From assembly GCA_025506515.1 (NCBI GenBank), contig CM046454.1:33252022-33316021 (forward strand): DNA of 64,000 nt, given 5' to 3'. The stretch comes from Flaveria trinervia (taxonomy: Eukaryota; Streptophyta; Magnoliopsida; Asterales; Asteraceae). A program made the position numbers and the translations under genes. The notes under the pieces are model-generated. The model saw only the letters and a list, made by a program, of their open reading frames with translations, had not been told where the DNA came from and did not search any database. This document shows positions 1 through 10,995 of the stretch, one piece after another (position 1 is the first letter of the stretch; every line of letters starts with the position of its first letter).

Positions 1-1
1 A

Positions 2-1781
2 ATGCATAGAGGGAAGGTTATAGCCTATGCCTCCTAACAGTTGAAGGTTCATGAGGTCAATTATCCCACTCACGACCTGGAGCTAGCAGTTGTGGTCTTT
101 GCACTTAAGATTTGGAGGCACCATCTGTATGGGATGAAGTGCACCATTTTCACTGACCATAAAAGCTTGAAGCATTTCTTTGAGCAGAAGACTTGAACAT
201 GAGGCAGAGAAGATGGTTGGAGCTCATAAAAGATTATGATTGCGAGATCCATTACCATCCAGGCAAGGCTAACGTGGTGGCTGATGCCCTTAGCCGAAAG
301 GAGAGGCCCGAGCCAATTTGGGTGAAAGCATATCAACTGATCATGACCTCTGATGTAATGAAGCAAGTCAAGGAGTTTCAAGATGAGGCACTGAAAGAAG
401 ATCATCTTAACTCTGAAAAGATGAGAGGTCTGGTTGGGGAATTGGGTGAAAACACACTTGGTGTTAAAACTCGATTTGGACGTGTATGGATTCCTCCTTT
501 TGGGGATCTACGTGTGAAGATTATGGGCGAAGCTCACAAGACTTGATACTCCATTCATCCTGGTGCCACGAAAATGTATCAAGATATGAAGAAATGTTAT
601 TGGTGGCCGGGTATGAAGCGCGATGTGGTGGGGTATGTGAGTAAGTGCCTTACTTGCTTACAGGTGAAGGCCGAACATCAGAAGCCGTATAGGAAGATTC
701 AACCTTTGGATATACCGGAAAGAAGTGGGAGCACATCACCATGGATTTCATTACTAAGCTGCCGTATACTCCGAAAGGGTACAATTCCATAAGGGTGATA
801 GTTGACCATTTGATGAAGAGTGCTCACTTCCTACCGATCCGCGATACATATTCATCTGAGAGGTTGGCGGAGATCTTCATCAAGGAAATTGAAACTCGTC
901 ATGGTGTGCCGGTGTCTATTGTATCTGATCGGACACCGGTTTACATCTAAATTCTAGAAGAAATTCCACAACGCCATGGGGACGAGGTTACATATTAGCA
1001 CGGCTTATCATCCCCAACTGATGGCCAGTCAGAAAGGACCATTCAAACACTGGAAGACATGCTTCGGGCATGTGTGATTGATTTTGGGGGAAGTTGGGAT
1101 GACCGCTTACCGTTAGCTGAATTCTCATACAACAACAGTTATCATGCCAGCATTACCATGCCACCATATGAGATGCTATACGGTAGGAGATGCAGAACAC
1201 CCTTTTGTTGGGGTGATATTGTTCAAAAGGAATTAGGGAGCATCGAGGTAATTGAGGCTATGACTAAGAAGCTTGAGATGATTAAAGCCTTCATGAAGGC
1301 AGCCAAAGATAGACAGAAGTCGTATGCTGATAAACGACGCAGACCTATCGAGTTTTAGGTGGGTCACCAGGTTAGGTTGAAGGTCTCACCTTGGAAGGGT
1401 ATTATCCAATTCAGGAAGCGGGGCAAGTTGAGCCCAGGGTATATAGGCCCTTTCAGAATCATTGCTCGAGTAGGAGAGGTGGCCTATAGATTGGAGTTAC
1501 GAGATGAGTTAAGTGGAATTCACCTGACATTCCATGTATCTCATCTGAGAAAGTGCTTAGCTGATGAAGACATGATTGTTCCACTCGAAAACATTGAAGT
1601 AGATGAAAGGCTCAATTATGTGGAGCAACCAGTGGCAATCATCGATAGAAAAGAGAAGAGACTGAGAAATAAAGTGGTTCCTCTTATGCGTGTACAGTGG
1701 AGGCACAGGAAGGGATCCGAATCTACATGGGAGACTGAGGAGGAGATGAGGCAGCATTACCCTCATCTATTTGAGGAATAA
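2..1781 (+). pseudogene. G pol fragment: RNase H, integrase, chromodomain tail
   Basis: This is the C-terminal part of a gypsy polyprotein that would make and integrate cDNA. RNase H is recognisable from the start (THDLELAVVVFALKIWRHHL, then FTDHKSLK) to HPGKANVVADALSRK near 300. The integrase zinc-binding segment (HPGAT, then CLTCLQVKAEHQKP) lies at about 555-690. The catalytic core runs from MDFITKLP at 741 through IVSDR near 925 to TLEDMLRACVIDFGGSWDD near 1050-1100. A GPFRI/VAYRLEL module and a chromodomain-like tail (VQWRHRKGSESTWETEEEM) end at 1781. Stops (for example near 38 and 1356) and frameshifts near 190, 730 and 950 break it in several places, so it is dead. The last two modules place it with chromoviruses. 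Confidence 0.9.
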
Positions 1782-1806
1782 CAAGTTTCGGGGACGAAAC
1801 CTATTT

Positions 1807-1820
1807 AAGGGGGGTGGACT
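1807..1820 (+). other. G polypurine tract
   Basis: The run aaggggggtggact lies directly before the TG of the 3' LTR. A purine run here primes plus-strand DNA synthesis in LTR elements. It fixes the LTR start at 1821. Confidence 0.75.
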
Positions 1821-3530
1821 TGTAACCCTCGGTTATTCTTTTAAAAGAAGAATCAGAAATGAAGAATAAAAGTAGGAAATACAATTTATCCTAGGCTGAG
1901 GGGTTAAAAGAGTCAAAAGGACAAAAGTACAAAAAGTTGGTGTAAAGGTGGGCATGGCCGCCCACCCTCACTTCCTATCATTTTTTTTCATTCGGTTAGA
2001 GAGAGAGAGAGAGTAGAAAACTCTCGGTTTGAAGAAGAAGAAGAAGAGGCTGAAATCAAGGTAAGAATCGAGGTTTTAAGTGTTCATGTTGGGTTTTATC
2101 TCGGTTATGTGCTTATGGTTGTTTGTGTGTTCGTGTGTGTGTGTTTCGTGGATTTTTAGGTGTTGAAATCATTTGCATACGGGTTAGAAGGAAAATACAC
2201 CCAAAGTCGCACCAGGTGAGTTTCTAGACCCCGGTTTTACGTGTTTTAAACTCTCTTTGGGGCTGAAAATGTATGTAAACGATTTTACAATGTTTATGTA
2301 TGTATACCCGTATGTATTATGCATGTTGACAATGTTCCTTATATGTTTATAGGTTGTTCATGTTTAGAATAGCCTTGGTAAGCTTAGAACAAATAGGCTT
2401 GAGTTTGGTTTCGAAAATATCCTAGAAACATGTTGAGCAGAAGGTTCATGCGCCTAAATAAGGCTCATGTGCCTAGAAATGCCTTAGAAATGTTTAAGTG
2501 TAACTCATGTGCCTGAACAGTGGTTCATGCACCTAGAATTTGTAATCGGACGACTAACTGTAGGGCCATGCACCCCAATAGTGTCCATGCGTCTAAATCG
2601 CCCATGCGCCTGAGTATCCATGCGTCTGAATAGCCCATGCGCCTAAGTGTCCATGTGTCCGAATAGACCATACGTCCGAATAGTTCATGTGCCTGAATAA
2701 TTCATGCGCCTAAGTGTTGAAAACGGTTAAGTGTTGGCTGATACGCCTGCATAGTGATGAAACACCCAAAAAGGGCTCATGCGCCCAAATAGTGTCGAAG
2801 CGCCTAAATCCTTAGAATTTATTACGAAATTTTTGGGAGTCTGTGCTATTAAGGTTTTGACTGAGGTTTGACTAGGGCTTATTAATGCTTGGTTTCATGC
2901 ATGATTATGATTGTTTTATGATTGTTCGATATTATTATTATTACTATTAGTGTATGCCTTTACGTGGTATGCTTATTATCGTAACGTAAATTATTACTAA
3001 TAATAAAGAGAAGAGCAATGAAAAAGAGAAGTGGAACCTAATTTAAAATGTTAACAAGTCTTGCAAGCTTATAGGAGGTGCACGACCATGTTGTCATTAG
3101 CTCAACCGTGATGCGGGTTAGCTACCTATGATGCACACGGGACCAGTCAATTGAGATTGGCGGAACTTTGCAGCGTACCCTAGGTGACTGGGCCAGCCTT
3201 GTATACAGTATTTAGAGCCCCTTGAGGGAACAGAGGGCCCATCACCAATTCCCCCCGCACATAGTTTAGGGTATTGCTCATTGGTCCACATAGATAGTGA
3301 AAGATAAAGATAAAAGAGTATAGAATAAACAAGGCATATAGTAAAGAGAAAAGCATTATCTGATTGTATAGTTAATGCGTGCTCACGTATAAAGAGATAA
3401 AAGTTTTCATAAAAAGAGTATTTTCATATGTATACCTTACATGAAGTATTTTATTACTTTTAAAACTAGAACTCACTCAGCAACGCTGACTTTTATACAT
3501 TTTTAGTTGGCTGATAAATATTGCTGAGGA
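1821..3530 (+). repeat. G 3' LTR
   Basis: It starts TGTAACCCTCGG directly after the polypurine tract. The right end is uncertain: the sequence leaves LTR-like character near 3490-3546, where the reading frame of element E begins on the other strand. It holds a GA-rich microsatellite at about 1998-2013 and a family-specific word array at about 2440-2830. With about 1.7 kb it is in the range of LTRs of this lineage. No convincing TATA box was picked. Confidence 0.65.
2440..2830 (+). repeat. G LTR word array (catgcgcctgaata-type)
   Basis: About 15 to 20 degenerate copies of a word close to catgcgcctgaata or catgcgcctaaat recur at irregular 15-40 bp spacing (for example catgcgcctaaat, catgcgtctgaat, catgcgcctgaat). 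They are interspersed, not strictly tandem. They lie in the middle of the LTR. The word differs from those of the other elements but has the same length class and a central GCG. Confidence 0.75.
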
Positions 3531-3546
3531 TGGCACCAGAGTGAAG

Positions 3547-4862
3547 CTACTCGGCAGGGAAAGACTGAATGGTGGTAGTGGTGGCTGTGGTAGAGGTAGT
3601 GGTGGCTATAGTGGTGGTAGTGATGAGTGTAATCATCCTCCTCTTAATCTTCATCCCATGGGGCTGAGCCATCCTTTTTCTCCTCATGCCCTTTGAGGAG
3701 GATGCTCCGCCTGGGATGCTACTGGGCAAATTAGGGGCACAAGTGGGGTCTGCAGTAGTCTCTGTAGACTCTCTAGGGCGTCCTCCAACCTCCCAAATAC
3801 CTCGGTCGGTGACAACAACCCTGCTCCCCATAGTACGAGTCAAAGGCTCCTCGTTTGTCTACTCCTCCTCATCAGGACGAAAGTTCTGATGGAAACTAGT
3901 TGACTCTACTCCACCTTGGGTGGATGATGGAGATGCTATATGAGCAGTGGGGGCCCTCGATTGGGTGGCCCTTGCATCTCCACCATCACCACTATCATCA
4001 TCGTCGGAGTCATCATCCGGGAGCTCAATTTGCTCGACATCCGAATCACTCTCCTGTGGCGCCACTTCCTTCTAGCGGGCGCTACATAATCCTCTTGGGC
4101 TAGATGCCAGAACAACCTCCTGATAGGGGGCTTCACTTGGTTCCCCCTATACACCCTCATTCGGCCCAAGGTGGTATCATCCATCACCTCAAGCACTACT
4201 GCGTCCTCTTTCTCTTTGGGCAGCAACAACAGCTTCTGATCAATGATCATCTGAATAAATCGAGGGTACATACAAAACCTCTCCTTCCCCTTCCCCTCAA
4301 TGTTCTCCACCAGATAGGTGAAGATCATCCTAGAGAAGCTAAACGGGTGGTTCAACACCAACGCCACGTAAGCGTTTTGGATCTGATTGGATAGCTCATC
4401 GAACCCTCCCTTACGCGAAGCTATGCACTTGAGCAGCACATGGGCGAGGTACTTAAACTGGGGGCACAGGTTGCTCTTGTTGAGCATACCTGCATTGATG
4501 TCCCTAGAGTACTGAGCCCTCAGAAAGAAGCCTCGGACCGTAAGTGGATGTAATTGTGTGGCGCAATCAGCATCATCTCCAAGCTCTAAAATAGTCCTGA
4601 GATCATCCTCTGTGATCTCAATGGCATGGCCGAATATCGAGCTCCTGATGCAATGGGGCTCAGAGGATCTGTCCACAACAACGCTTTCCCAGAAAGCCTG
4701 TTGGACTGAGCAATATGGAGTACATGGTGTCGAGATGGCTCGAAATATCCTAGGTCTTCGAAGGAACGTGATAATGCCCCAATACTCTACAACATTCCTG
4801 GATGTCAAATCCAGGTGAGCACATATGTTATGCTTAGTGCTCGTGGTCCAGCGACTCCTCAT
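3547..4862 (-). pseudogene. E env-position ORF of unknown function
   Basis: An uninterrupted frame starts at the ATG at 4862 (MRSRWTTSTKHN) and runs 308 codons to 3936. The readable product continues in other frames through an acidic stretch (SDSDVEQIELPDDDSDDDD, 3859-4065) and a serine/threonine-rich tail ending at 3547. The first half has the pattern seen in the corresponding ORFs of A, B and C: an LGDDAD segment, then FKYLAHVLLKCIASRKGG and CMYPRFIQMIID. I do not know its function. No signal peptide or membrane segment was evident, so the position is env-like but the protein is not obviously an envelope. I associate this pattern from memory with uncharacterised ORFs common in Asteraceae genomes. 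An upstream TATA box and intron are described separately. Confidence 0.7.
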
Positions 4863-5570
4863 CTATTACACAATATAGATAAACATTAGAGTGTGTAAAT
4901 GAATAACCATTTGAATTTCTTAACTTGAATCTTTTTGTTCTGTCGTGTGAATGAACTGTACAACTGAGGTTTAGTCGTGCGACTGAACTCATGCGCACGA
5001 CTGAGAATGCGACTGGGCTTAGTCGTATGCTCTACCAAGCGGTTGTACGAGTCGTGCGACTGAACTTATTCGCATGTTTCAGTCGTGCGATTGTGCCATT
5101 TGCCCATCTCAGTCGTGCGACTGAGCCATTCGCCCGGCTCAGTCGTGCGATTGAAGTTCATCAGAGCACCCATTCGCATGACAGACTGTTGGTTCATTCA
5201 AATTCAAATTTTAGGCAATTTGTAGTGTTAGACGTCGTGGTATGGCTCATTAGTTTTGCAAACACACAACCTAGCTCCTAATAACCTTTATTTTCACATT
5301 TACCTTAGTTTTATTAGTTATTGGTCAAACTAGTCTTGGTTAGTTTTACGGCTAAAACTCGAGTTCGTGGGCACAGATTGTTGAATCTTTGGAGTGTAGA
5401 ACATCGTGCATTACCTGGACAATTGCTGGAAATCGTTAGAATACAACAAATAGTAGTTTAGAGCAATTAGATGAAAATCGGGCAGAGTCTCGTTATGTCG
5501 TGCGATAAACCAGAGCGATTGGGGGTGAATAGGGTTTGCGACAGACTCCCCCTCTATTTATACTAGGGTT
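4863..5570 (-). promoter_or_regulatory. E internal promoter with leader intron for the env-position ORF
   Basis: On the minus strand a clear TATA box (tagtataaatag, 5554-5565) is followed by a leader. A GT-AG intron candidate has its donor at 5414 (gtccag/gtaatg) and its acceptor at 4863 (gtgtaatag), immediately before the ATG at 4862. Its length would be 552 nt. The arrangement matches those upstream of the same ORF in A and B. It is a prediction from sequence patterns; no transcript evidence is available. Confidence 0.55.
4960..5175 (-). repeat. E word array in the leader intron (cagtcgtgcgactg-type)
   Basis: About eight copies of cagtcgtgcgactga or close variants are separated by short phrases such as gccattcgcc. 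The core gtcgtgcgac is nearly its own reverse complement, so neighbouring copies can pair. The array lies inside the putative intron upstream of the env-position ORF. Confidence 0.8.
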
Positions 5571-5574
5571 TTCT

Positions 5575-5875
5575 CCAGTTGTGTGACTGGACTTAATCAT
5601 ACAGCTAGTTCGTGCAATTGAGCCTCAGTCGTGCGAATCACTCAATCGGTGAAATTTAGTCGTGCGACTGGGTTTCGGCCGTGCGACAACCCCTTTCGCT
5701 TGCTTCCATTTGTGCAATTGGTACATTCTGATGATCCAATCGCATGAAGTTACCCATGCTGATGGTCCAATCTCACGTCTGAGCCATACGTGTGGCTTAG
5801 TTGTGCGATTTGGCTCATTCGTATGTCCCAATCGTACGGCTGGTCCATACAATGGTCCAGTCGTGCGAATGGATC
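5575..5875 (-). repeat. E spacer word array upstream of the internal TATA box
   Basis: A further set of the same word (for example cagtcgtgcgaat, gtcgtgcgactggg, gtcgtgcgaatgg) covers the 300 bp immediately upstream, in minus-strand terms, of the TATA box at 5554-5565. Copies are degenerate and irregularly spaced. Confidence 0.75.
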
Positions 5876-5944
5876 ATTCTTATAATTTTGACTCGATGAA
5901 CACTTTACATTTATCCCTTTTAACACTTGGTAAAACATTACCAG

Positions 5945-6105
5945 TATTCGATCATCTCAGACATGATCATCTTTAACTTTGGAAACATTTGACACCTCAG
6001 ACGTGATCCTATTAACAGTAAAAGATTTTGTCACCTCCGACGTGACCCATTTGACATTTGAAAACACATGTGGTCACCTCAGACATGACCCTTTTAGGTG
6101 ATTAA
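5945..6105 (-). repeat. E spacer: second short word (tcacctcagacgtgac)
   Basis: Four copies of a word close to cacctcagacgtgacc recur every 35-50 bp. The outer parts gtcac and gtgac are complementary, so each copy could form a small hairpin. It is different from the cagtcgtgcgactg word next to it. Confidence 0.65.
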
Positions 6106-6811
6106 ATCCCAGATAAACTTCCATTATATAGTGCGACTATTAAAGTTAAATTGGACTAAAAATTGAAACAACATAAAACAACTATAACTAAAAGATAAAA
6201 CTGATTGTATTTTTGTGATTTTGTGGGAGGTGGAAATTTTAAGATAGATATCTAGCAGATTTCTTTCTAGAACAGTACAGCTTCAATTTATTGTGACCAT
6301 AACTAGAACGATTCATTATGGAATTATACAGGTAATCAAATCATCAGGATGTGTTACCAAAATCTTTTGATGCTAGATTCTTGTTCTCATCGAGAGTCAT
6401 TTGCAAGTTTAGGAAATCATACTAGTACTATAAGATGCACACATTGATTTGGACTTTCAAGAATTGCCACCATGATGATTGTCAGTATACTTGTCCACTT
6501 AAATCCATACATAAAATTTTGACACGGATTAGTGATACATTAGGTTTAATTATTTCAACCAGCATTGTGGATCCCACGCTTATATGGTAATCAACATTCC
6601 TCAAGAGATTTTTGAGCGGTCTACGAGTATTTTGACAAGAAGAAACTATTCTTAGAGCTTTCAAAGAGAAGCCAAGCCTCAGGTCAGTGCCACAACACAG
6701 CATAGAGGCGGCAAACAACTATGAATTCTAGAATATCTAGGTTATGCTTATCCTCAGGTCAGTGCCACCGCATAACAAAGAGGCACACAACCTATTTCTG
6801 TTAGAGCATAT

Positions 6812-6854
<43 letters not shown>

Positions 6855-7570
6855 TATATATATTATATATATATATATATATATATGCATATAACGCACC
6901 AACACCATTTGTTATTAGCTTGATTGCGTTTATTTTTCATTTTTTTGGGCTTTGCTCTTTTTGTGGTCATCTGCACACATTTGTGGCGTTTATTGCTTGT
7001 CACCCCTTATTAGAAATAATTGATTGTGTTAACCAGTGATAAGATGGGAACCCATAGCTAGTTGAACAACTTAGTTTGAATTGAAGTCACCAATGAGGTC
7101 TAATCATCTATTGTGTTGAATCTACCGACACATCATGTAGTGGTCTAACAACCTCTAGATCTACTTTCTTTGTGTTACCTTAGTAGTAGCTAGTTTTACT
7201 ATCATTTTTCCTGTTATATTATTCAGACATCTCAGACTTATACTTTGAATTTCGCATCTAATTCAATTTAATCTTTTAAAGTCCCAAATTCTTTGTTCAT
7301 GTGTACTATCATTTTCCCTAGTCATTGAATTAGTATCACAGATACGATCTCATTTCTATCATCTAGCCTATCCTCCTCCCTCGGTTTTTTATATATACTA
7401 AATTAGAACACTAAGTTTAACACTAACTTCTTAACCTATTTCTAACTTCTTAACCTATTCTCCCCTTAAAATTCTAAAACCAAAACTCTTTTTGCTGTTT
7501 TTGAATTTTATAAGATAGGAAATAATAATAATTAAAAATAAAAATAAAAATAAACATAGTGTCGGACTAC
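6106..7570 (-). other. E spacer between pol and internal promoter, no gene seen
   Basis: No coding pattern was recognised on either strand. It contains an AT microsatellite (6808-6886) and an exact 17-bp direct repeat (cctcaggtcagtgccac at 6677 and 6752) inside a looser 75-bp duplication. The rest is AT-rich non-coding sequence that I take as part of the E spacer, though an undetected older insertion is possible. Confidence 0.5.
6808..6886. repeat. AT dinucleotide microsatellite
   Basis: About 79 bp of nearly pure TA/AT repeat with a few phase slips. Confidence 0.95.
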
Positions 7571-10500
7571 ACGTTTTCATCGTCTGAGATTACGTCACTT
7601 TTCTTTTTCACGCCATTAACCTTTAAGATATAGAAATCTTGATTTATCAAAAGCTTTTGTATAGAGGTCGGCGTGTTGAAAATCTGTATTAATTTTAACC
7701 ACATCGATTAAATGTTTTTCAAAACAATCATGTATAAAATGATATTTAATCCTGATGTGTTTGGTTTTAGGATGTTGGACCAGATTTTTAGTTACAGCTA
7801 TCGCAACAGAGTTATCAACATATATAGGAGTATTAGAGAATTGCAAACCGTAATCCCACATTTTGCTGTTGAATCCAGACGATTTGTGAATAGCAACTTG
7901 TAGCAGCAACATATTCGGCTTCACAGGTTGATAGAGCAACCGTGGTCTGCTTCTTACACTACACTGCCAAGTCACTAATCTCCTCCCAAAGAATTGACAT
8001 CCTCCTGAGGTTGACTTGTAGTTCATTTTGTAACCGCCATAATCCGAGTCACTATATGCTGTAAGCTCGAATTCATCATCATGAGGATACCACAACCCTA
8101 GTGTTGGTGTACCCTTCAGATATCAAAATATCCTTTTAACCTCAATAAGATGGTTGACTTTCGGTTCGCCTGATATATGAAGCACAGCACATCGCGTACA
8201 TGATATCAGGCTGTGAGGCTATGAGATACATGAGGGATCCGATCATTCCTCGGTACATGGTGGCATCAACCAGATTGCCACTTTCATCGGGTGCTACATC
8301 ATGTTTTGTAGCAAGAGACTTCCAGCTGCCGAAGGATTCTCCATATCGAACCGACTGAGAATATTGTCTACATACTTGGTTTGATGTAGGAAAATTCCCT
8401 TAGGTGTCTCATCCACCTGTAATCCAAGGAAGAACTTCATTTCTCCCATTGCACTCATTTCGAACTCTGCTTTCATTAATGCTTCAAATTCTTTGCATAG
8501 GTCTTCGTTTTTGGATCCAAAGATTATTCATCAACATAGATCTATACAAGCAGCAAGTCACCATCTTTTTCTTTGATAAACATTGTACAATCAATTACTC
8601 ATCTTTGAAACCAGTGTTTCATAAAATGAGTGGAGAGTTTCTCGTATCATGCTCTGGGGGCTTGATGAAGCCCGTATAGAGCCTTGTCTAGCTTGTAAAC
8701 TCTGTCCCAACGATATGGATCCTCAAATACCTCGGGTTGACTGACATACACTATCTCTCGGATTTCACCATGAAGGAATGCACTCTTCACATCAAGTTGA
8801 TATACTTTAATCATCATGTACAATGCATAGGCTAGAAGATATGGATGGCTTCCATTCTTGCCACGGGTGCAAACACTTCGTTCTAATCAATACCCTCGAC
8901 TTGTCGAAATCCTTAAACTACAAGTCGAGCCTGTTGATGATAATGACCCTTTGGTCATTCTTCTTGCATTTTAAGAACCATTTCGAGCCAATGACCTTAG
9001 CACCTTTAGGTCTATCCACCAGAGTCCACAACCTAACTTATTGAATTGAAGAAGTTCTTCTTGCATGGCACTCACACAAGCCTTATCATTCAAGGGGTCA
9101 CTTACATATTTTGGCTTAAATTGAGACACAAAACATTGATAAGCTCCATCATGAGGTATCCTTTTTCCATGACTAAGGCATAATCAGCTGAATATAGCTG
9201 ATTTCCTGTCTGTACTCCCAATTGTACATCCCCTATGACATTGTTCAGAGGATGATAAACATTAAGTCATGACCCGGGAGTGGTGGCAACAGTTACATCC
9301 TGACCTAGATTGTGAGTTCTAGAGTCCGAATCTGTAGCTGTTGGAGTTTGAGGTTCCGAAGTGTCAGAGGCATCAGCATCGGATGCATGTATACTTGTTG
9401 TAGCAGGAACCTGTTCCTCGTGTTCCACCTGAATATTCTCCACATCTTCATTCTCATAGGAGGAGCCACTAACTTCTGGTACTCCCCCTGAGCTGCTAGA
9501 AGATTGGCTTTGTGAACCAGATGCTGTCGAGTCTAGGGGCGGTGTGTTTAAGACATCATACATCATCTTTGTAGATATCTCATCATCAGAAGGCGTGAGA
9601 GGAATGTTGAAGGACTTGAAGAATCCATCATAATCAAAAAGAATGCTGGTCCTTTTCCTGCAATAGGGTGGTGTATCTCTGAACATCGACGTTGCACCAC
9701 ACTTCTGCTTGACCTATTGAGTTTTTGTAAACCCTCTTGTTTGGTATGTTGTATCCTAGAAAAATCCCTTCTTCAGACTTTTCACTGAATATGCCTGACT
9801 GATGTTTTTTCAACAACGTACATGGTGCCCCAAATGGTTTAAGGTACTCCAGATTTGGTTTACGTCATTGTAGCAACTCATAACATGTTTTTCCATGTTG
9901 TTTAACCACCAAGACTCAATTCAAGGTGTAACATGCATTGCCATTGCCTCGTTCTAGATTGGATAGGCAGTTTTGAGTCTGCTAGCATCGTCCTGGCAGT
10001 CTCTATCAAGCTTTCGTTCTTCCTTTCAGCAACCCCGTTCATCTGTGGAGTGTAGGCAGATGTGAACTGATGTACAATTCCCTTTTCTTTGCAAAATGCC
10101 TCCATCCACTGATTCTTGAACTCTGTCCCATTGTCTGAGCAAATCTGATGTACCTTTAACTTGTGTAGAGATTCCAAAGTGGTCACAACTTGTTTGAATG
10201 AATCAAATGTTTTTGATTTGGATTTCAGAAACATCACCCAAGAGAATCTGGAGTAGTCATCGGTGACTACATAACAGTACAGATCCCAGCAATACTCTTG
10301 GTGCTCACTGGACCTAACAGATCCATATGTAGAAGTTCAAGAGGTAGTTCAATAGAGTTGACATTCTTTGCCTTGTGATACTTCTTGGTATGTTTTCCCT
10401 TCTAGACGCAACACAGAAATCCAGAAGTTGAAAGTTTTTGACATTAAATCCGTTGACCAAATCATTCTGAATGTGATGATTCATCTTCCTTGGATTTATG

Positions 10501-10963
10501 TGTCCTATCCTCCTATGCCAGGAGATGGAATCTTTCTCAGTTGCCTTTGACAAGAAGCATTGGACTTGTTTATCAGTTGTTGAGACCTTTGTTAGATCCA
10601 AGACATATAAATCATTGTATCTTGAAGCTGACATTAAAATCTGGTCTTCAGGAATGGTGTACTCCTTCTTCAACATGTAGCACTTCTTGTTGTCAATACC
10701 ACCTTGAAACCTTTGTCACACATTGGGGTATAGAAAGTAAGTTGTTTTGTAGTTATTGAATGTAGTTGACCTTGTCAAACTTAACTTTCTGATTTCCTAC
10801 TTCTCCCTGTGCCGTAATGTATCCTCCTTTGTTTTCCACAAAAGAAACATGTCCTCCTTTAATTTGTTTGACGTTTGAGAGGAGAGACAGGTTTCCAGTC
10901 ATGTGCCTGGATGCTCCACTATCTGCAATCTACGTGTTTGTGATAGCACTATAACGAACATCC
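7571..10963 (-). pseudogene. E pol: protease, integrase, RT, RNase H
   Basis: Read on the minus strand. The protease begins just after the splice-acceptor-like site at 10963 and keeps its active-site phrase IADSGASRHMTG near 10900, though the preceding Trp codon is a stop. The integrase zinc-binding segment (HRRIGHINPRKMNHH) lies near 10580. The core follows, with ICSDNGTEFKNQWMEAF near 10120 and a glutamine/asparagine-type motif (NGVAERKNESLIETARTML) near 10000. The integrase C-terminal and linker region lies at 9267-9816. RT lies at about 9060-8290; its YVDD box near 8535 has a one-base deletion in the second Asp codon. RNase H (AYSDSDYGGYKMNYKSTSGG to TKAFDKSRFLYLK) ends near 7571-7616. 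Many stops and frameshifts make it non-functional. It would have encoded the enzymes for cDNA synthesis and integration. Confidence 0.85.
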
Positions 10964-10995
10964 TGCACGTTCAAAGGAAATGATTAGTTAAGGTT
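10963..10995 (-). other. E gag-pol junction: stop, branch-point-like and acceptor-like site
   Basis: The gag frame ends WVPNLN followed by TAA. The stop lies in ttaactaatca, which fits a plant branch point. About 20 nt later comes a pyrimidine-rich run and gtgcag/gat at 10963. The protease frame is open from the first base after the AG. The same arrangement is present in B and C. No donor was identified with confidence. Confidence 0.5.

Larger units (their letters stand above)
1..3530 (+). mobile_element. Element G: Ty3/gypsy chromovirus, 3' part
   Basis: The window opens inside the RNase H of a Tekay/Del-type Ty3/gypsy element. Order on the + strand is RNase H, integrase, chromodomain-like tail, polypurine tract and 3' LTR. 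The 5' part lies outside the window. Its right end meets the post-pol ORF of copia element E near 3530-3546. I could not find a matching target duplication because the other LTR is not present, so whether G inserted into E or the join is a rearrangement is open. Confidence 0.85.

Noticed and set aside
3686..4394. Plus-strand ORFs rich in His, Pro and Ser
   Set aside because: They are antisense to the E env-position ORF, which shows family motifs; the plus-strand frames show none.
5340..5880. A second E LTR with TATA box between pol and the env-position ORF
   Set aside because: It does not match the E LTR at 14295-15044, has no PBS or PPT next to it, and its parts (array, TATA box, leader, intron, ATG) correspond to the internal promoters of A, B and C.
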